DNA of 64,000 nucleotides, from contig NZ_JAVHJU010000051.1 in the NCBI RefSeq assembly GCF_031082405.1, forward strand, positions 186,001 to 250,000, given 5' to 3'. The position numbers and the translations under genes are program-made. Each line of letters begins with the position of its first letter. Position 1 is the stretch's first letter. Below, piece after piece: positions 26,048 through 34,067 of this stretch. Below the pieces are notes generated by a model that was not told where the DNA came from, searched no databases, and saw nothing but the letters and a program-made list of their open reading frames with translations. This DNA is from Amycolatopsis sp. A133 (lineage in GTDB: Bacteria > Actinomycetota > Actinomycetes > Mycobacteriales > Pseudonocardiaceae).

Positions 26048-27391
26048 ATGGAACAGCTCCTCTTCGCGATCGCGCTCGTCCTCCTGGCGGGCGTGTTCGC
26101 GGCGGCCGACGCCGCGATCAGCACCGTGTCACAAGCCCGGGCCGACGGTCTCGCCCGGCTCGGGCTGCCCGGCGCCCGCCACCTCGCCGCCGTCGTCGCC
26201 GAGCGCCGCCGGCACATCAACCTGCTGCTCCTGCTCCGCCTCGGCTGCGAGCTCACCGCCACCGTGCTCGTCACGGTGTTCGTGGGCACCCGCCTGGCGC
26301 CGCTGGGCCTCGCCGTGCTGGTCGCCGCGGTCGTCATGGTCGTCGTCAGCTACGTCCTCATCGGCGTCGGCCCGCGCACCCTCGGCCGCCAGCACCCCTA
26401 CCGCATCGGCCGCTACGTCGCCGGGCCCGTCCGCGTCCTCGGCTCGGTCCTCGGCCCGCTGTCCCGGCTGCTCATCCTCATCGGTAACGCCATCACCCCC
26501 GGCCAGGGCTTCCGCGAAGGCCCGTTCACCTCCGAGGTCGAGCTGCGCGAGCTCGTCGACATGGCGCAGGAACGCGGCGTCGTCGAGGACTCCGAACGCG
26601 AGATGATCCACTCGGTGTTCGAGCTCGGTGACACCGTCGCCCGCGAGGTCATGGTGCCGCGCACCGAGATCGTCTGGATCGAGCGCACCAAGACCGTCCG
26701 GCAGGCACTGGCGCTGGCCCTGCGCACCGGGTTCACCCGGCTGCCGGTGATCGACGAGTCCGTCGACGACATCGTCGGCGTCGTCAACATCAAGGACCTC
26801 ATGACCGGCTACCTCGACCCCGGCGGGCCGAGCACCGTCGTCGAAACCGTGATGAACCCGGCCTCCTTCGTCCCCGACTCGAAGCGGCTGGACGAGCTGC
26901 TCAAGGAAATGCAGCGCTCGCACAACCACATGGCGATCGCCGTCGACGAGTACGGCGGTACCGCCGGCCTGCTCACCATCGAAGACGTCCTCGAAGAGAT
27001 CGTCGGCGAGATCACCGACGAGTCCGACGCCGACGAGCGCCCCGAGGTCGAGGAGCTCGACGACGGCGCCGTCCGCGTCTCGTCCCGGATGAGCGTCGAC
27101 GACCTGGGCGACCTGTTCGGCATCGACCTCGAAGACCACGACGTGGAGACCGTGGGCGGACTGCTCGCGGAACGACTGGGTAGGGTCCCGCTGCCGGGGG
27201 CCGAAGCCGAGGTCGCCGGCCTTCGGCTGTTCGCCGAAGGGGGCAAGGACCGGCGCGGCCGCATGCGGATCACCTCCGTGGTCGTGCACCCGGCCGACGC
27301 CGAAGCGATGACGGACCCCGTCGACCGGACGCGCCGCCGCACGCGCCTGCCCCACCCCGACGAACGCGACAGGAGCGTCGAACATGCCTGA
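26048..27391 (+). CDS. hemolysin C/CorC family membrane protein (CNNM-CBS)
   Basis: 447 residues. N-terminal CNNM/DUF21 transmembrane domain (~1-180, four hydrophobic segments), acidic linker, a CBS pair (~195-320, with MVPRTEIVWIE and DEYGGTAGLLTIEDVLEEIVGEI), and a C-terminal CorC_HlyC domain. Thought to move or sense divalent cations such as Mg2+; the name hemolysin is historical. Nine bases after ybeY and overlapping the next gene by eight. Confidence 0.93.
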   Translation: MEQLLFAIALVLLAGVFAAADAAISTVSQARADGLARLGLPGARHLAAVVAERRRHINLLLLLRLGCELTATVLVTVFVGTRLAPLGLAVLVAAVVMVVVSYVLIGVGPRTLGRQHPYRIGRYVAGPVRVLGSVLGPLSRLLILIGNAITPGQGFREGPFTSEVELRELVDMAQERGVVEDSEREMIHSVFELGDTVAREVMVPRTEIVWIERTKTVRQALALALRTGFTRLPVIDESVDDIVGVVNIKDLMTGYLDPGGPSTVVETVMNPASFVPDSKRLDELLKEMQRSHNHMAIAVDEYGGTAGLLTIEDVLEEIVGEITDESDADERPEVEELDDGAVRVSSRMSVDDLGDLFGIDLEDHDVETVGGLLAERLGRVPLPGAEAEVAGLRLFAEGGKDRRGRMRITSVVVHPADAEAMTDPVDRTRRRTRLPHPDERDRSVEHA

Positions 27392-27722
27392 CCTCGAGGC
27401 GGAGGACCAGAAGCTGGTCGTCCTCGCCCGGTCCTCGCGCGCCCGCATCCAGGCCCCCGAAGGCGCCGCGGTCCGCGACAGCGACGGCCGCACCTACGCG
27501 GCGGGCACGGTCGACCAGCCGTCGTTCAAGCTCACCGCGTTGCAGGCCGCGGTCGCCGCGGCGCTGTCCAGCGGCGCCGAAGGCATCGAAGCCGCCGCCG
27601 TCGTCAGCGAAGAGGGACTGCTCAAGGGCGCGTCCGTGCAGGCCGTGCGCGACATCGCGAAGTACGCGCCGATCATCCTCGCCGCTCCCGACGGCACGGT
27701 GCTCGAGGTGCGCAAGCGATGA
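27384..27722 (+). CDS. cytidine-deaminase-like protein lacking the active site
   Basis: 112 residues. Has the shape of a cytidine deaminase subunit (LVVLARSSRARIQAPEGAAV, then FKLTALQAAVAAALSSGAEG, then an LAAPDGTVLEV strand), but the zinc ligands are missing: where the enzyme has C/H-A-E it reads LTALQAA, and the P-C-x2-C motif is absent. It cannot deaminate by the known mechanism. Overlaps both neighbours by a few bases, and a similar short gene sits between corC and era in mycobacteria, so it is a kept part of this operon. Role unknown. Confidence 0.8.
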   Translation: MPDLEAEDQKLVVLARSSRARIQAPEGAAVRDSDGRTYAAGTVDQPSFKLTALQAAVAAALSSGAEGIEAAAVVSEEGLLKGASVQAVRDIAKYAPIILAAPDGTVLEVRKR

Positions 27723-28615
27723 CCGAGCACCGTTCCGGCTTCGCCTGCTTCGTCGGCCGCCCCAACGCCGGCAAGTCCACGCTGACCAACGCCCTCGTCG
27801 GCACCAAGGTCGCGATCACCTCCAGCAAGCCGCAGACCACCCGGCACGCGATCCGCGGGATCGTCCACCGCGAGGACGCCCAGCTCGTCCTCATCGACAC
27901 ACCCGGCCTGCACCGCCCGCGCACCCTGCTCGGCGAGCGGCTCAACGACATCGTGCACACCACGTGGTCCGAAGTGGACGTCGTCGGCTTCTGCGTGCCG
28001 GCGAACGAGAAGATCGGGCCCGGCGACAAGTTCATCGCCGCCGAACTCGAAAAGATCGCCAAGCGGACGCCGGTCATCGGCATCGTCACCAAAACCGACC
28101 TCGTCCAGCCCCAGCAGGTCGCCGAGCAGCTGCTCGCGCTGCAGGAAGTGATGGGCTTCGCCGAGCTCGTCCCGGTGTCCGCGGTGGACGGGTTCCAGGT
28201 CGGCACCCTCACCGACCTGCTGGTCCAGCGGCTGCCCGAGGGCCCGCAGCTCTACCCCGGCGGCGAGCTCACCGACGAGCCCGAGCAGACGCTGGTCGCC
28301 GAGCTGATCCGCGAGGCGGCGCTCGAGGGCGTCCGCGACGAGCTGCCGCACTCGATCGCCGTCACCGTCGAGGAAATGCTGCCCCGCGAAGGCCGCGACG
28401 ACCTCATCGACGTGCACGCGTTCCTGTTCGTGGAACGGCCCAGCCAGAAGGGGATCATCCTGGGGCACAAGGGCGAACGGCTGCGGGAGGTCGGCGCCAC
28501 CGCTCGCAAGAACATCGAGGCGCTGCTCGGCTCGAAGGTCTACCTCGACCTGCACATCAAGGTGGCCAAGGAGTGGCAGCGCGACCCCCGTCAGTTACGG
28601 CGGCTCGGTTTCTGA
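27719..28615 (+). CDS. era: GTPase Era
   Basis: 298 residues. 30S assembly GTPase. G1 GRPNAGKST (about residue 11), G2 region SSKPQTTRHAIRGI, G3 DTPG, G4 TKTD, then the C-terminal KH domain with GHKGERLREVGATARKNIEALLGSKVYLDLHIKVAKEW. Start overlaps the preceding stop (ATGA). Last gene of the phoH-ybeY-corC set. Confidence 0.97.
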   Translation: MTEHRSGFACFVGRPNAGKSTLTNALVGTKVAITSSKPQTTRHAIRGIVHREDAQLVLIDTPGLHRPRTLLGERLNDIVHTTWSEVDVVGFCVPANEKIGPGDKFIAAELEKIAKRTPVIGIVTKTDLVQPQQVAEQLLALQEVMGFAELVPVSAVDGFQVGTLTDLLVQRLPEGPQLYPGGELTDEPEQTLVAELIREAALEGVRDELPHSIAVTVEEMLPREGRDDLIDVHAFLFVERPSQKGIILGHKGERLREVGATARKNIEALLGSKVYLDLHIKVAKEWQRDPRQLRRLGF

Positions 28616-28803
28616 CCTGCGTCTTCGCCGCCAGGGGAGCGGCGGCGGAATTCCTGGTCTCGATTCGGTCGCGGCGGGACGAAACGCGGGGCGCGCGATG
28701 ATCTCGCCCCCTACAGTCGCGGCTTCGACCACACCGCAGCCGGTCGGGGCGGCAGCGGATCCGGTGGTCGTCCGTGGAGCACGACGAAGGGGAACAACCG
28801 ATC

Positions 28804-29172
28804 ATGAGCGACAGCCAGGGCATGCCCAACTACCCCGGCGACCAGCCGAACCAGCCCGGCGGGCAGTCCAACTACCCCGGCGGGCAGCCGGGTGGCTACC
28901 AGCCGGGCCCGCCCCCGAGCAACAACCTCGTGTGGGCCATCCTGACCACGATCCTGTGCTGCCTCCCGTTCGGCGTCGTGTCGATCGTGCAGGCTGCGAA
29001 GGTGAACGGCCTGTGGGCGCAGGGCCAGACGGCTGCCGCGCAGGAGGCCGCCAACTCGGCCAAGAAGTGGGCAATCATCTCGGCGGTCGTCGGCGTCGTG
29101 TGGATCGTGCTGTGGATCATCCTGATGATCGCGGGTGTTTTCACGTTCGGCACGACCACGCCGCAAAACTGA
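28804..29172 (+). CDS. CD225/dispanin-like membrane protein 1
   Basis: 122 residues. A Pro/Gly/Gln/Asn-rich cytoplasmic start (~1-38) leads into a CD225-type two-helix unit: NNLVWAILTTILCCLPFGVVSIVQAAKV, an Ala-rich linker (AAAQEAANSAKKW), then a second helix. The LCCLPFGV-x-SI-x-A-x-KV block with its double Cys is the hallmark shared with IFITM-type proteins. The ATG at 28804 is preferred over the GTG at 28774, with AAGGGG upstream. First of three such genes in the cluster. Confidence 0.85.
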   Translation: MSDSQGMPNYPGDQPNQPGGQSNYPGGQPGGYQPGPPPSNNLVWAILTTILCCLPFGVVSIVQAAKVNGLWAQGQTAAAQEAANSAKKWAIISAVVGVVWIVLWIILMIAGVFTFGTTTPQN

Positions 29173-29198
29173 CGTAGCGCAGCAGCAGGAGGATCCCG

Positions 29199-29546
29199 GT
29201 GACCGACCAGTACCCGCCGCCGTACCCGCCCCCGGGCGGGCCGGGTTACGGCTACGGCTACCCGCCGCCGAACTACGGGCCGCCACCGGAAAACAACCTC
29301 GTGTGGGCCATCCTGAGCACCGTGCTGTGCTGCCTGCCCCTGGGCATCGTCGCGATCGTCAAGGCCAACCAGGTGCACACGCTGTGGTTCCAGGGCTTCC
29401 ACGCCGAGGCGCAGAAGGCCGCGGCCGACGCCCGCAAGTGGGCGATGTGGTCGGCCATCTCGGTCGGGATCCTCCTGCTGCTCTACGTGCTCTTCTTCGT
29501 CGTGCTGGCGGGGATCGGCGTCTTCTCGACGGGATGGCGGCCGTGA
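29199..29546 (+). CDS. CD225/dispanin-like membrane protein 2
   Basis: 115 residues. Pro/Tyr/Gly-rich N-terminus (PPYPPPGGPGYGYGYPPP), then NNLVWAILSTVLCCLPLGIVAIVKAN, nearly identical to the unit of the gene before it, and a second hydrophobic helix. A full AGGAGG ribosome site precedes the GTG at 29199. The two genes look like a tandem duplication. Its end overlaps the next gene by 13 bases. Confidence 0.87.
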   Translation: MTDQYPPPYPPPGGPGYGYGYPPPNYGPPPENNLVWAILSTVLCCLPLGIVAIVKANQVHTLWFQGFHAEAQKAAADARKWAMWSAISVGILLLLYVLFFVVLAGIGVFSTGWRP

Positions 29547-29998
29547 CCGCGCCGACCGTCTACACGGGAATTCCCGCCCGCGGCGCCCGGGAGAAGCTGC
29601 GGGCGCTCGCCCCGCCGCTCGCGGTCGTCGCCGGGCTCGGCGCGTGCTGCGTGGCCGTCTGGGTCGGCGACCCGACCACCCCGGGCGGGTTCCTGCCCAT
29701 CTGCCCGACGAAGGCACTGCTCGGCATCGACTGCCCGGGCTGCGGCGGCATGCGGATGGCGTACAGCCTGATGCACGGCGACATCCCCGCGGCCCTGCAC
29801 TACAACGCCGTGTCGTTCGTCGTCGTGCTGCTGATGGTGTGGAGCACCGTCGCGTGGACCCTCGGGCGGCTGCGCGGCCGGGCGATGAACAGCTGGCTCC
29901 ACTGGCGGTGGACACCCCTGCTGTTTTCGATCGTGTTCGTCGTCTGGTTCGTCGTCCGCAACCTGCCGTTCGCCCCGTTCACGGGACTGCGGGTCTGA
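29534..29998 (+). CDS. DUF2752 membrane protein
   Basis: 154 residues with three to four hydrophobic segments. The signature CPTKALLGIDCPGCGGMRMA (C-P-x-C-G around the second helix) identifies DUF2752, whose paired cysteines lie at a membrane face. No function is established for the family. The ATG at 29534 overlaps the end of the second dispanin gene, showing translational coupling; the GTG at 29543 is an alternative. Confidence 0.85.
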   Translation: MAAVTAPTVYTGIPARGAREKLRALAPPLAVVAGLGACCVAVWVGDPTTPGGFLPICPTKALLGIDCPGCGGMRMAYSLMHGDIPAALHYNAVSFVVVLLMVWSTVAWTLGRLRGRAMNSWLHWRWTPLLFSIVFVVWFVVRNLPFAPFTGLRV

Positions 29999-30182
29999 TT
30001 TCCGGCGGACCGGAACCGGGTCGTCACACCCCGCGTCGGACCGGCGTGCGGTTCACCCGGACAGCTGAAGCCTGGGCGGCGTGGCCGAAGGTGAACCGAG
30101 TACGCTCCCGCGGACCGCGCCGTACACCTGGGACGGTTCCGCACGGGGCGTGCGGTGGAGTGACCAGCGAGGGGGAGACCCA

Positions 30183-31271
30183 ATGACCGATCCCTACGGG
30201 CAGCCGTCCTTCGGGCAGCAGCCCGGTGGCCAGCAGCCGTTCGGGCAGCCGCAGCCGGGGCAGGCGCCGTTCGGGCAGCCCGCGCCCTACGGGCAGCAGG
30301 CGCCGTTCGGGCAGCCGGCGCCGTTCGGCCAGCAGGGCAACCCCTTCGGCCCGCCGCGGAACTACGCGAGCTGGGGCCAGCGCGCCCTCGGCTGGCTCGT
30401 CGACTTCGGACCCATCGTCCTGCTGTACGCGATCGTCATCCCCGTCTCGGTGAACGAAGGCGAAGCCGGCGGGGTGCTGGCCTTGATCGGCGGGCTCGCC
30501 TGGATCGGCTGGTGCGTCTACAACCGGTGGATCCTGCAGGGCAACACCGGGCAGTCGATCGGCAAGCGCGTCGCGAAGATCAAGCTCGTCCGCGAGGAAA
30601 CCGGGCAGCCGGTCGGCCCCGGCATGGCGTTCGTGCGCGATCTCGCCCACTTCGTCGACAACGTCATCTGCTACGTCGGCTGGCTGTGGCCGCTGTGGGA
30701 CGACAAGAACCAGACGCTGTCCGACAAGATCATCGGCACCGTCGTCGTCAACGCCGACGACGCGGCCGCGCCGTTCGGCCAGCAGGGCATGGGGCAGCCC
30801 GGTGCGCAGCCGTTCGCCGGCGGCTTCCCGCCGCCGGGACAGCAGCCGGGCCAGCCGGGTCCGTTCGGCCAGCCGTCCGGTGGTTTCCCGCAGCAGCCCG
30901 CGTCCGGTGGCTTCCCCCAGCAGCCGCAGTCGGGCGGTTTCGAGCAGCAGCCCGCGCCGGGTGGCTTCGGCCAGCCGCAGCCGGGCGCGTTCGGCCAGCC
31001 GCCGTCCTCCGGCGGTTTCGCGCAGCCCCCGCAGCCGGGTGGCTTCGGGCAGCAGCCGGGCCAGCCGCTCGCCCCGCCGCCGGGTGGCGGCGCCTTCGAC
31101 GAGCAGGCGGAGCGCACGCAGATGCTCCGCCCGGGCTCGGAAGGCGGGAACGCCTTCGACGAGCAGGCCGAGCGCACGCAGATGCTGCGTCCGGACGCCC
31201 AGGGCGAGCCCGAGGCGACCCAGAAGATCCAGCCGGGCCAGTTCGGGCAGCCGCCGAACGACCAGCGCTGA
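30183..31271 (+). CDS. RDD-family membrane protein with low-complexity arms
   Basis: 362 residues. The N-terminal ~57 residues are Gln/Gly/Pro repeats (FGQP units). The RDD domain (~58-185) has SWGQRALGWLVDFGPIVLLY, the GNTGQSIGKRVAKIKLV block and two to three helices. The C-terminal ~170 residues are again Gly/Gln/Pro/Phe repeats and end with AFDEQAERTQMLRPGSEGG, a second AFDEQAERTQMLRP and then EATQKIQP. Three T-Q-x-[LI]-x-P motifs in the tail could be phosphothreonine sites. The ATG at 30183 follows a GGGGGAGA site. Confidence 0.85.
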   Translation: MTDPYGQPSFGQQPGGQQPFGQPQPGQAPFGQPAPYGQQAPFGQPAPFGQQGNPFGPPRNYASWGQRALGWLVDFGPIVLLYAIVIPVSVNEGEAGGVLALIGGLAWIGWCVYNRWILQGNTGQSIGKRVAKIKLVREETGQPVGPGMAFVRDLAHFVDNVICYVGWLWPLWDDKNQTLSDKIIGTVVVNADDAAAPFGQQGMGQPGAQPFAGGFPPPGQQPGQPGPFGQPSGGFPQQPASGGFPQQPQSGGFEQQPAPGGFGQPQPGAFGQPPSSGGFAQPPQPGGFGQQPGQPLAPPPGGGAFDEQAERTQMLRPGSEGGNAFDEQAERTQMLRPDAQGEPEATQKIQPGQFGQPPNDQR

Positions 31272-31337
31272 CCCGCTCCGTCCGCACACCGCCGGAGTCG
31301 CCCGGCGGAAGTTCACTCATAGTTGGGGTAGAAGTTC

Positions 31338-31799
31338 ATGACCAATCCCTACGGGCAGCAGCAGCCCTACGGCCAGCAGCCGCAGCAGCCCGGCTACGGC
31401 CCGCCGTCCGGCGGCATGCCCGCGCCCTACGGTCAGCCGGCGCCGTACGGCCAGCCCGCGCCGTACGGTCAGCCCGCGCCCTACGGCCAGCCGCCCACCG
31501 GCGGCTTCGGCGCCCCCGGCTACGGCATGCCCGGTAGTGGCGACATCCACCAGATCAAGGACTACAAGGGCTGGGCGATCGCTTCGCTCTTCCTCGGCGG
31601 CCTCATCCTCGGGATCTTCGCGATCATGAAGTCCAACGAGGTCGGCACGTACAAGATGCAGGGCAACTACATGATGGCGGAGCAGGCGTCGCGGACGACC
31701 AAGACGCTCTGCCTCGTCTCCACCATCCTGGGCGGCTTCTTCTGCGTCCTTTCGCTGTTCCTGTTCATCGTTCCGCTGCTGGTCTACAGCGCCTCCTGA
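31338..31799 (+). CDS. CD225/dispanin-like membrane protein 3
   Basis: 153 residues. N-terminal ~65 residues are repeated PYGQPA units. The CD225 part reads IKDYKGWAIASLFLGGLILGIFAIMKSNEV, linker YMMAEQASRTTKTL, then a second helix. It lacks the double Cys of copies 1 and 2 and is more distant from them. ATG start at 31338. Ends the cluster, 46 bases before recO. Confidence 0.83.
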   Translation: MTNPYGQQQPYGQQPQQPGYGPPSGGMPAPYGQPAPYGQPAPYGQPAPYGQPPTGGFGAPGYGMPGSGDIHQIKDYKGWAIASLFLGGLILGIFAIMKSNEVGTYKMQGNYMMAEQASRTTKTLCLVSTILGGFFCVLSLFLFIVPLLVYSAS

Positions 31800-31844
31800 G
31801 GCCCGGTCCACCCCGGCGTCGCCCCGAAGTGGGACGATGTCGGG

Positions 31845-32651
31845 GTGGTGAACCTCTACCGCGACACCGGGGTGGTGTTGCGCACGCACAAGCTGGGCGA
31901 AGCCGACCGGATCATCACCCTGCTGAGCCGGCGGCACGGCAAGATCCGCGCCGTCGCGAAAGGCGTGCGGCGGACGTCGTCCCGCTTCGGAGCCCGGCTG
32001 GAGCCGTTCGGCCACGTCGACGTGCAGTTCTACACCGGACGGACGCTCGACGTCATCACCCAGGTCGAGACCGTGGACGCGTTCCAGCTGCCGCTGGTCG
32101 CCGACTACCAGCGCTACACCGCGGCCAGCGCGATCGCCGAAACCGCGGACCGGCTCTCGGCCGAAGAGGGCGAGCCGGTGCTCAAGCTGTACCTCCTCGT
32201 CGTGGGCGCGCTGCGGTCCCTCGCCGCCGGGGAGCGGGACGCGTCGCTCGTGCTCGACGCGTTCTTCCTCCGCGCGATGTCCTACGCCGGCTGGGCGCCC
32301 GCGCTCACCGAGTGCGCCCGCTGCGGCCTGCCCGGCCCGCACGTCGCGTTCAGCGTCCCCGCCGGCGGCTCGATGTGCCAGGACTGCCGCGTCCCGGGTT
32401 CCGTGCACCCCGCGCCCGAGGTCCTGGATCTGCTCACGGCCTTGCTGCACGGCGAGTGGACGATGGCCGAGTCGACCCTGCCCGGCACCCGCCGCGACGC
32501 GAGCGGCCTGGTCGCGGCGCACCTGCAGTGGCACCTGGAGCGCCAGCTCCGGTCCCTGCCCCTGGTCGAGCGACGTGCCCGGGAGTCGGCGGTGATATCC
32601 GGGGCTCCGCCCCGGGCCGGGGGCTCCGCCACCCGAACCCCCGAAAGATAG
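31845..32651 (+). CDS. recO: DNA repair protein RecO
   Basis: 268 residues. RecFOR mediator that loads RecA and anneals strands. N-terminal OB fold (LYRDTGVVLRTHKLGEADRIITLLSRRHGKIRAVAKGVRR), helical middle, and a zinc site with two CxxC pairs, CARCGLPGP and CQDC. GTG start at 31845 (or the next GTG, 31848). The last ~18 codons are the G/C-run palindromic element at 32599-32640 and read APPRAGGSATRTPER, so the tail is not family sequence. Confidence 0.95.
   Translation: MVNLYRDTGVVLRTHKLGEADRIITLLSRRHGKIRAVAKGVRRTSSRFGARLEPFGHVDVQFYTGRTLDVITQVETVDAFQLPLVADYQRYTAASAIAETADRLSAEEGEPVLKLYLLVVGALRSLAAGERDASLVLDAFFLRAMSYAGWAPALTECARCGLPGPHVAFSVPAGGSMCQDCRVPGSVHPAPEVLDLLTALLHGEWTMAESTLPGTRRDASGLVAAHLQWHLERQLRSLPLVERRARESAVISGAPPRAGGSATRTPER
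32599..32640. repeat. G/C-run palindromic element, copy 2 (inside recO 3' end)
   Basis: Hairpin CCGGGGC-TCC-GCCCCGG at 32599-32615, followed by a second G-run/C-run pair (GGGGG near 32618, CCCCC near 32638). It shares both arms with the element at 23829-23844. Here it is translated as the end of recO and could also end transcription before uppS. Confidence 0.6.
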
Positions 32652-32710
32652 GTGGTGTCCGGGCAGTAGGGTCGGGCCTGACCGGTTTCACCCATCCAGG
32701 GAGGCTCGCA

Positions 32711-33526
32711 GTGCTGCGCAGGGGACGCGAGAACAAGGCGTCGCGATCCGAGCTGCGGGCCCCGGATCCGCACCCGTCGGGCGCGAAGCCGCCGGAGATC
32801 CCGCGCGAGCTGGTCCCGAAGCACGTTGCGCTGGTCATGGACGGCAACGGCCGCTGGGCCAACCAGCGCGGCCTGCCGCGGATCGAAGGCCACAAGCGCG
32901 GTGAAGCGGTGATGATCGACGTCGCCAGCGGGGCGGTCGAGCTGGGGGTCAAGTGGCTCTCGGTGTACGCGTTCTCGACCGAGAACTGGAAGCGCAGCCC
33001 CGAAGAGGTGCGGTTCCTGATGGGCTTCAACCGCGACACCATCCGCCGCCAGGTCGACTACCTCGGCTCGATCGGCGTCCGCATCCGCTGGGCGGGGCGG
33101 CGGCCGAAGCTGTGGGCGTCGGTGATCAAGGAGCTGCAGGCGGCCGAGGAGAAGACCAAGCACAACACGGCGCTGAACATGACCATGTGCGTCAACTACG
33201 GCGGCCGCGCCGAGCTGGGTGACGCGATGCAGAGGATCGCCCGCGACGTCGCCGACGGCAAGCTCAACCCCGACAAGGTCAACGAGAAGACCATCGGCAA
33301 GTACCTGTACCAGCCGGACATGCCGGACGTGGACCTGTTCCTGCGTCCCTCCGGCGAGCAGCGGACGTCGAACTTCCTGCTGTGGCAGTCGGCTTACGCC
33401 GAGATGGTCTACCAGGACACGCTGTTCCCGGACTTCGACCGCACCCACCTGTGGCGGGCCTGCCTGGAATTCGCGAAGCGCGATCGCCGCTTCGGCGCCG
33501 CTGTCGACCAGGCGGCTTCTTCGTGA
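32711..33526 (+). CDS. uppS: polyprenyl diphosphate synthase (UppS type)
   Basis: 271 residues. cis-prenyltransferase making the long polyprenyl carrier for peptidoglycan and arabinogalactan. Catalytic Asp in HVALVMDGNGRWANQRG, then AFSTENWKRSPEEV, and the C-terminal RPSGEQRTSNFLLWQSAYAE substrate-binding block. The GTG at 32711 follows GGAGG at six bases; the frame upstream of it is recO in another register. In mycobacteria the orthologue beside recO makes the decaprenyl carrier. Confidence 0.96.
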   Translation: MLRRGRENKASRSELRAPDPHPSGAKPPEIPRELVPKHVALVMDGNGRWANQRGLPRIEGHKRGEAVMIDVASGAVELGVKWLSVYAFSTENWKRSPEEVRFLMGFNRDTIRRQVDYLGSIGVRIRWAGRRPKLWASVIKELQAAEEKTKHNTALNMTMCVNYGGRAELGDAMQRIARDVADGKLNPDKVNEKTIGKYLYQPDMPDVDLFLRPSGEQRTSNFLLWQSAYAEMVYQDTLFPDFDRTHLWRACLEFAKRDRRFGAAVDQAASS

Positions 33527-33948
33527 GCGCCACCGAAGCGGTCGAGACGGCGGAGCTGCTGACGCGGGCTCGGGAGGCCCTGGAGCGGTACCTCGAGGTC
33601 CACGTCGACGACGACGGTGCGCTGACGTTCTCCCACGGCGGCGTCCCGTGCGTGATCCAGGCGACCCGGCTCGGTGAGGGCCTCACGGTGCTCACCTTGA
33701 CGTGCGTGGTCGGCTGGGACCTGGCGGACGCGCCGGAACTGTCGATCGCCGTGGCCGAGCGGGCGGGACAGGGGCTGTTCGGGACGCTCGGGATCGGGCA
33801 CTCGGACAACGGGGCGGACGTCACGCTGCGGTACGCGTTCCCGGCGGCCGGCCTGGACGCCCCGGCGCTCGGAACGTTGCTGATGCTGGTCGTGTCGACG
33901 GCTTCGCAGCTGCGGACCGATCTGCCCGGAATCGTGCCCGGCGACTGA
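33523..33948 (+). CDS. YbjN/CesT-like small chaperone-type protein
   Basis: 141 residues. Its GTG overlaps the uppS stop (GTGA), so it is coupled to it. The alternating strand pattern (YLEVHVDDDGALTFSHGGVPCVIQATRL, then LTVLTLTCVVGWDL) and helical ends resemble the type III-secretion-chaperone/YbjN fold. A small protein occupies the same place after uppS in mycobacteria. No reaction can be named. Confidence 0.65.
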   Translation: MSATEAVETAELLTRAREALERYLEVHVDDDGALTFSHGGVPCVIQATRLGEGLTVLTLTCVVGWDLADAPELSIAVAERAGQGLFGTLGIGHSDNGADVTLRYAFPAAGLDAPALGTLLMLVVSTASQLRTDLPGIVPGD

Positions 33949-33969
33949 CCCGTCCGGGGTGGATTTCCG

Positions 33970-34020
33970 CCGCGAACGGAGGATAAGGGCCCGAAACGGA
34001 CCGTGATCCTCCGTTCGCGG
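33970..34020. repeat. 15-bp inverted repeat before permease gene
   Basis: The arms CCGCGAACGGAGGAT (33970-33984) and its complement (34006-34020) enclose a 21-base loop. It lies 22 bases after the previous stop and 48 before the permease start, so it may end the recO-uppS transcript. Its sequence is unlike the other palindromes in the window. Confidence 0.65.
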
Positions 34021-34067
34021 CCCGTGCGGGTGCCGTCGTGCCGGACGGTCCTGGCATCATCGCCGTC

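Noticed and set aside
27384..27722. Active cytidine deaminase
   Set aside because: All zinc-binding residues are absent, so only deaminase-like is claimed.
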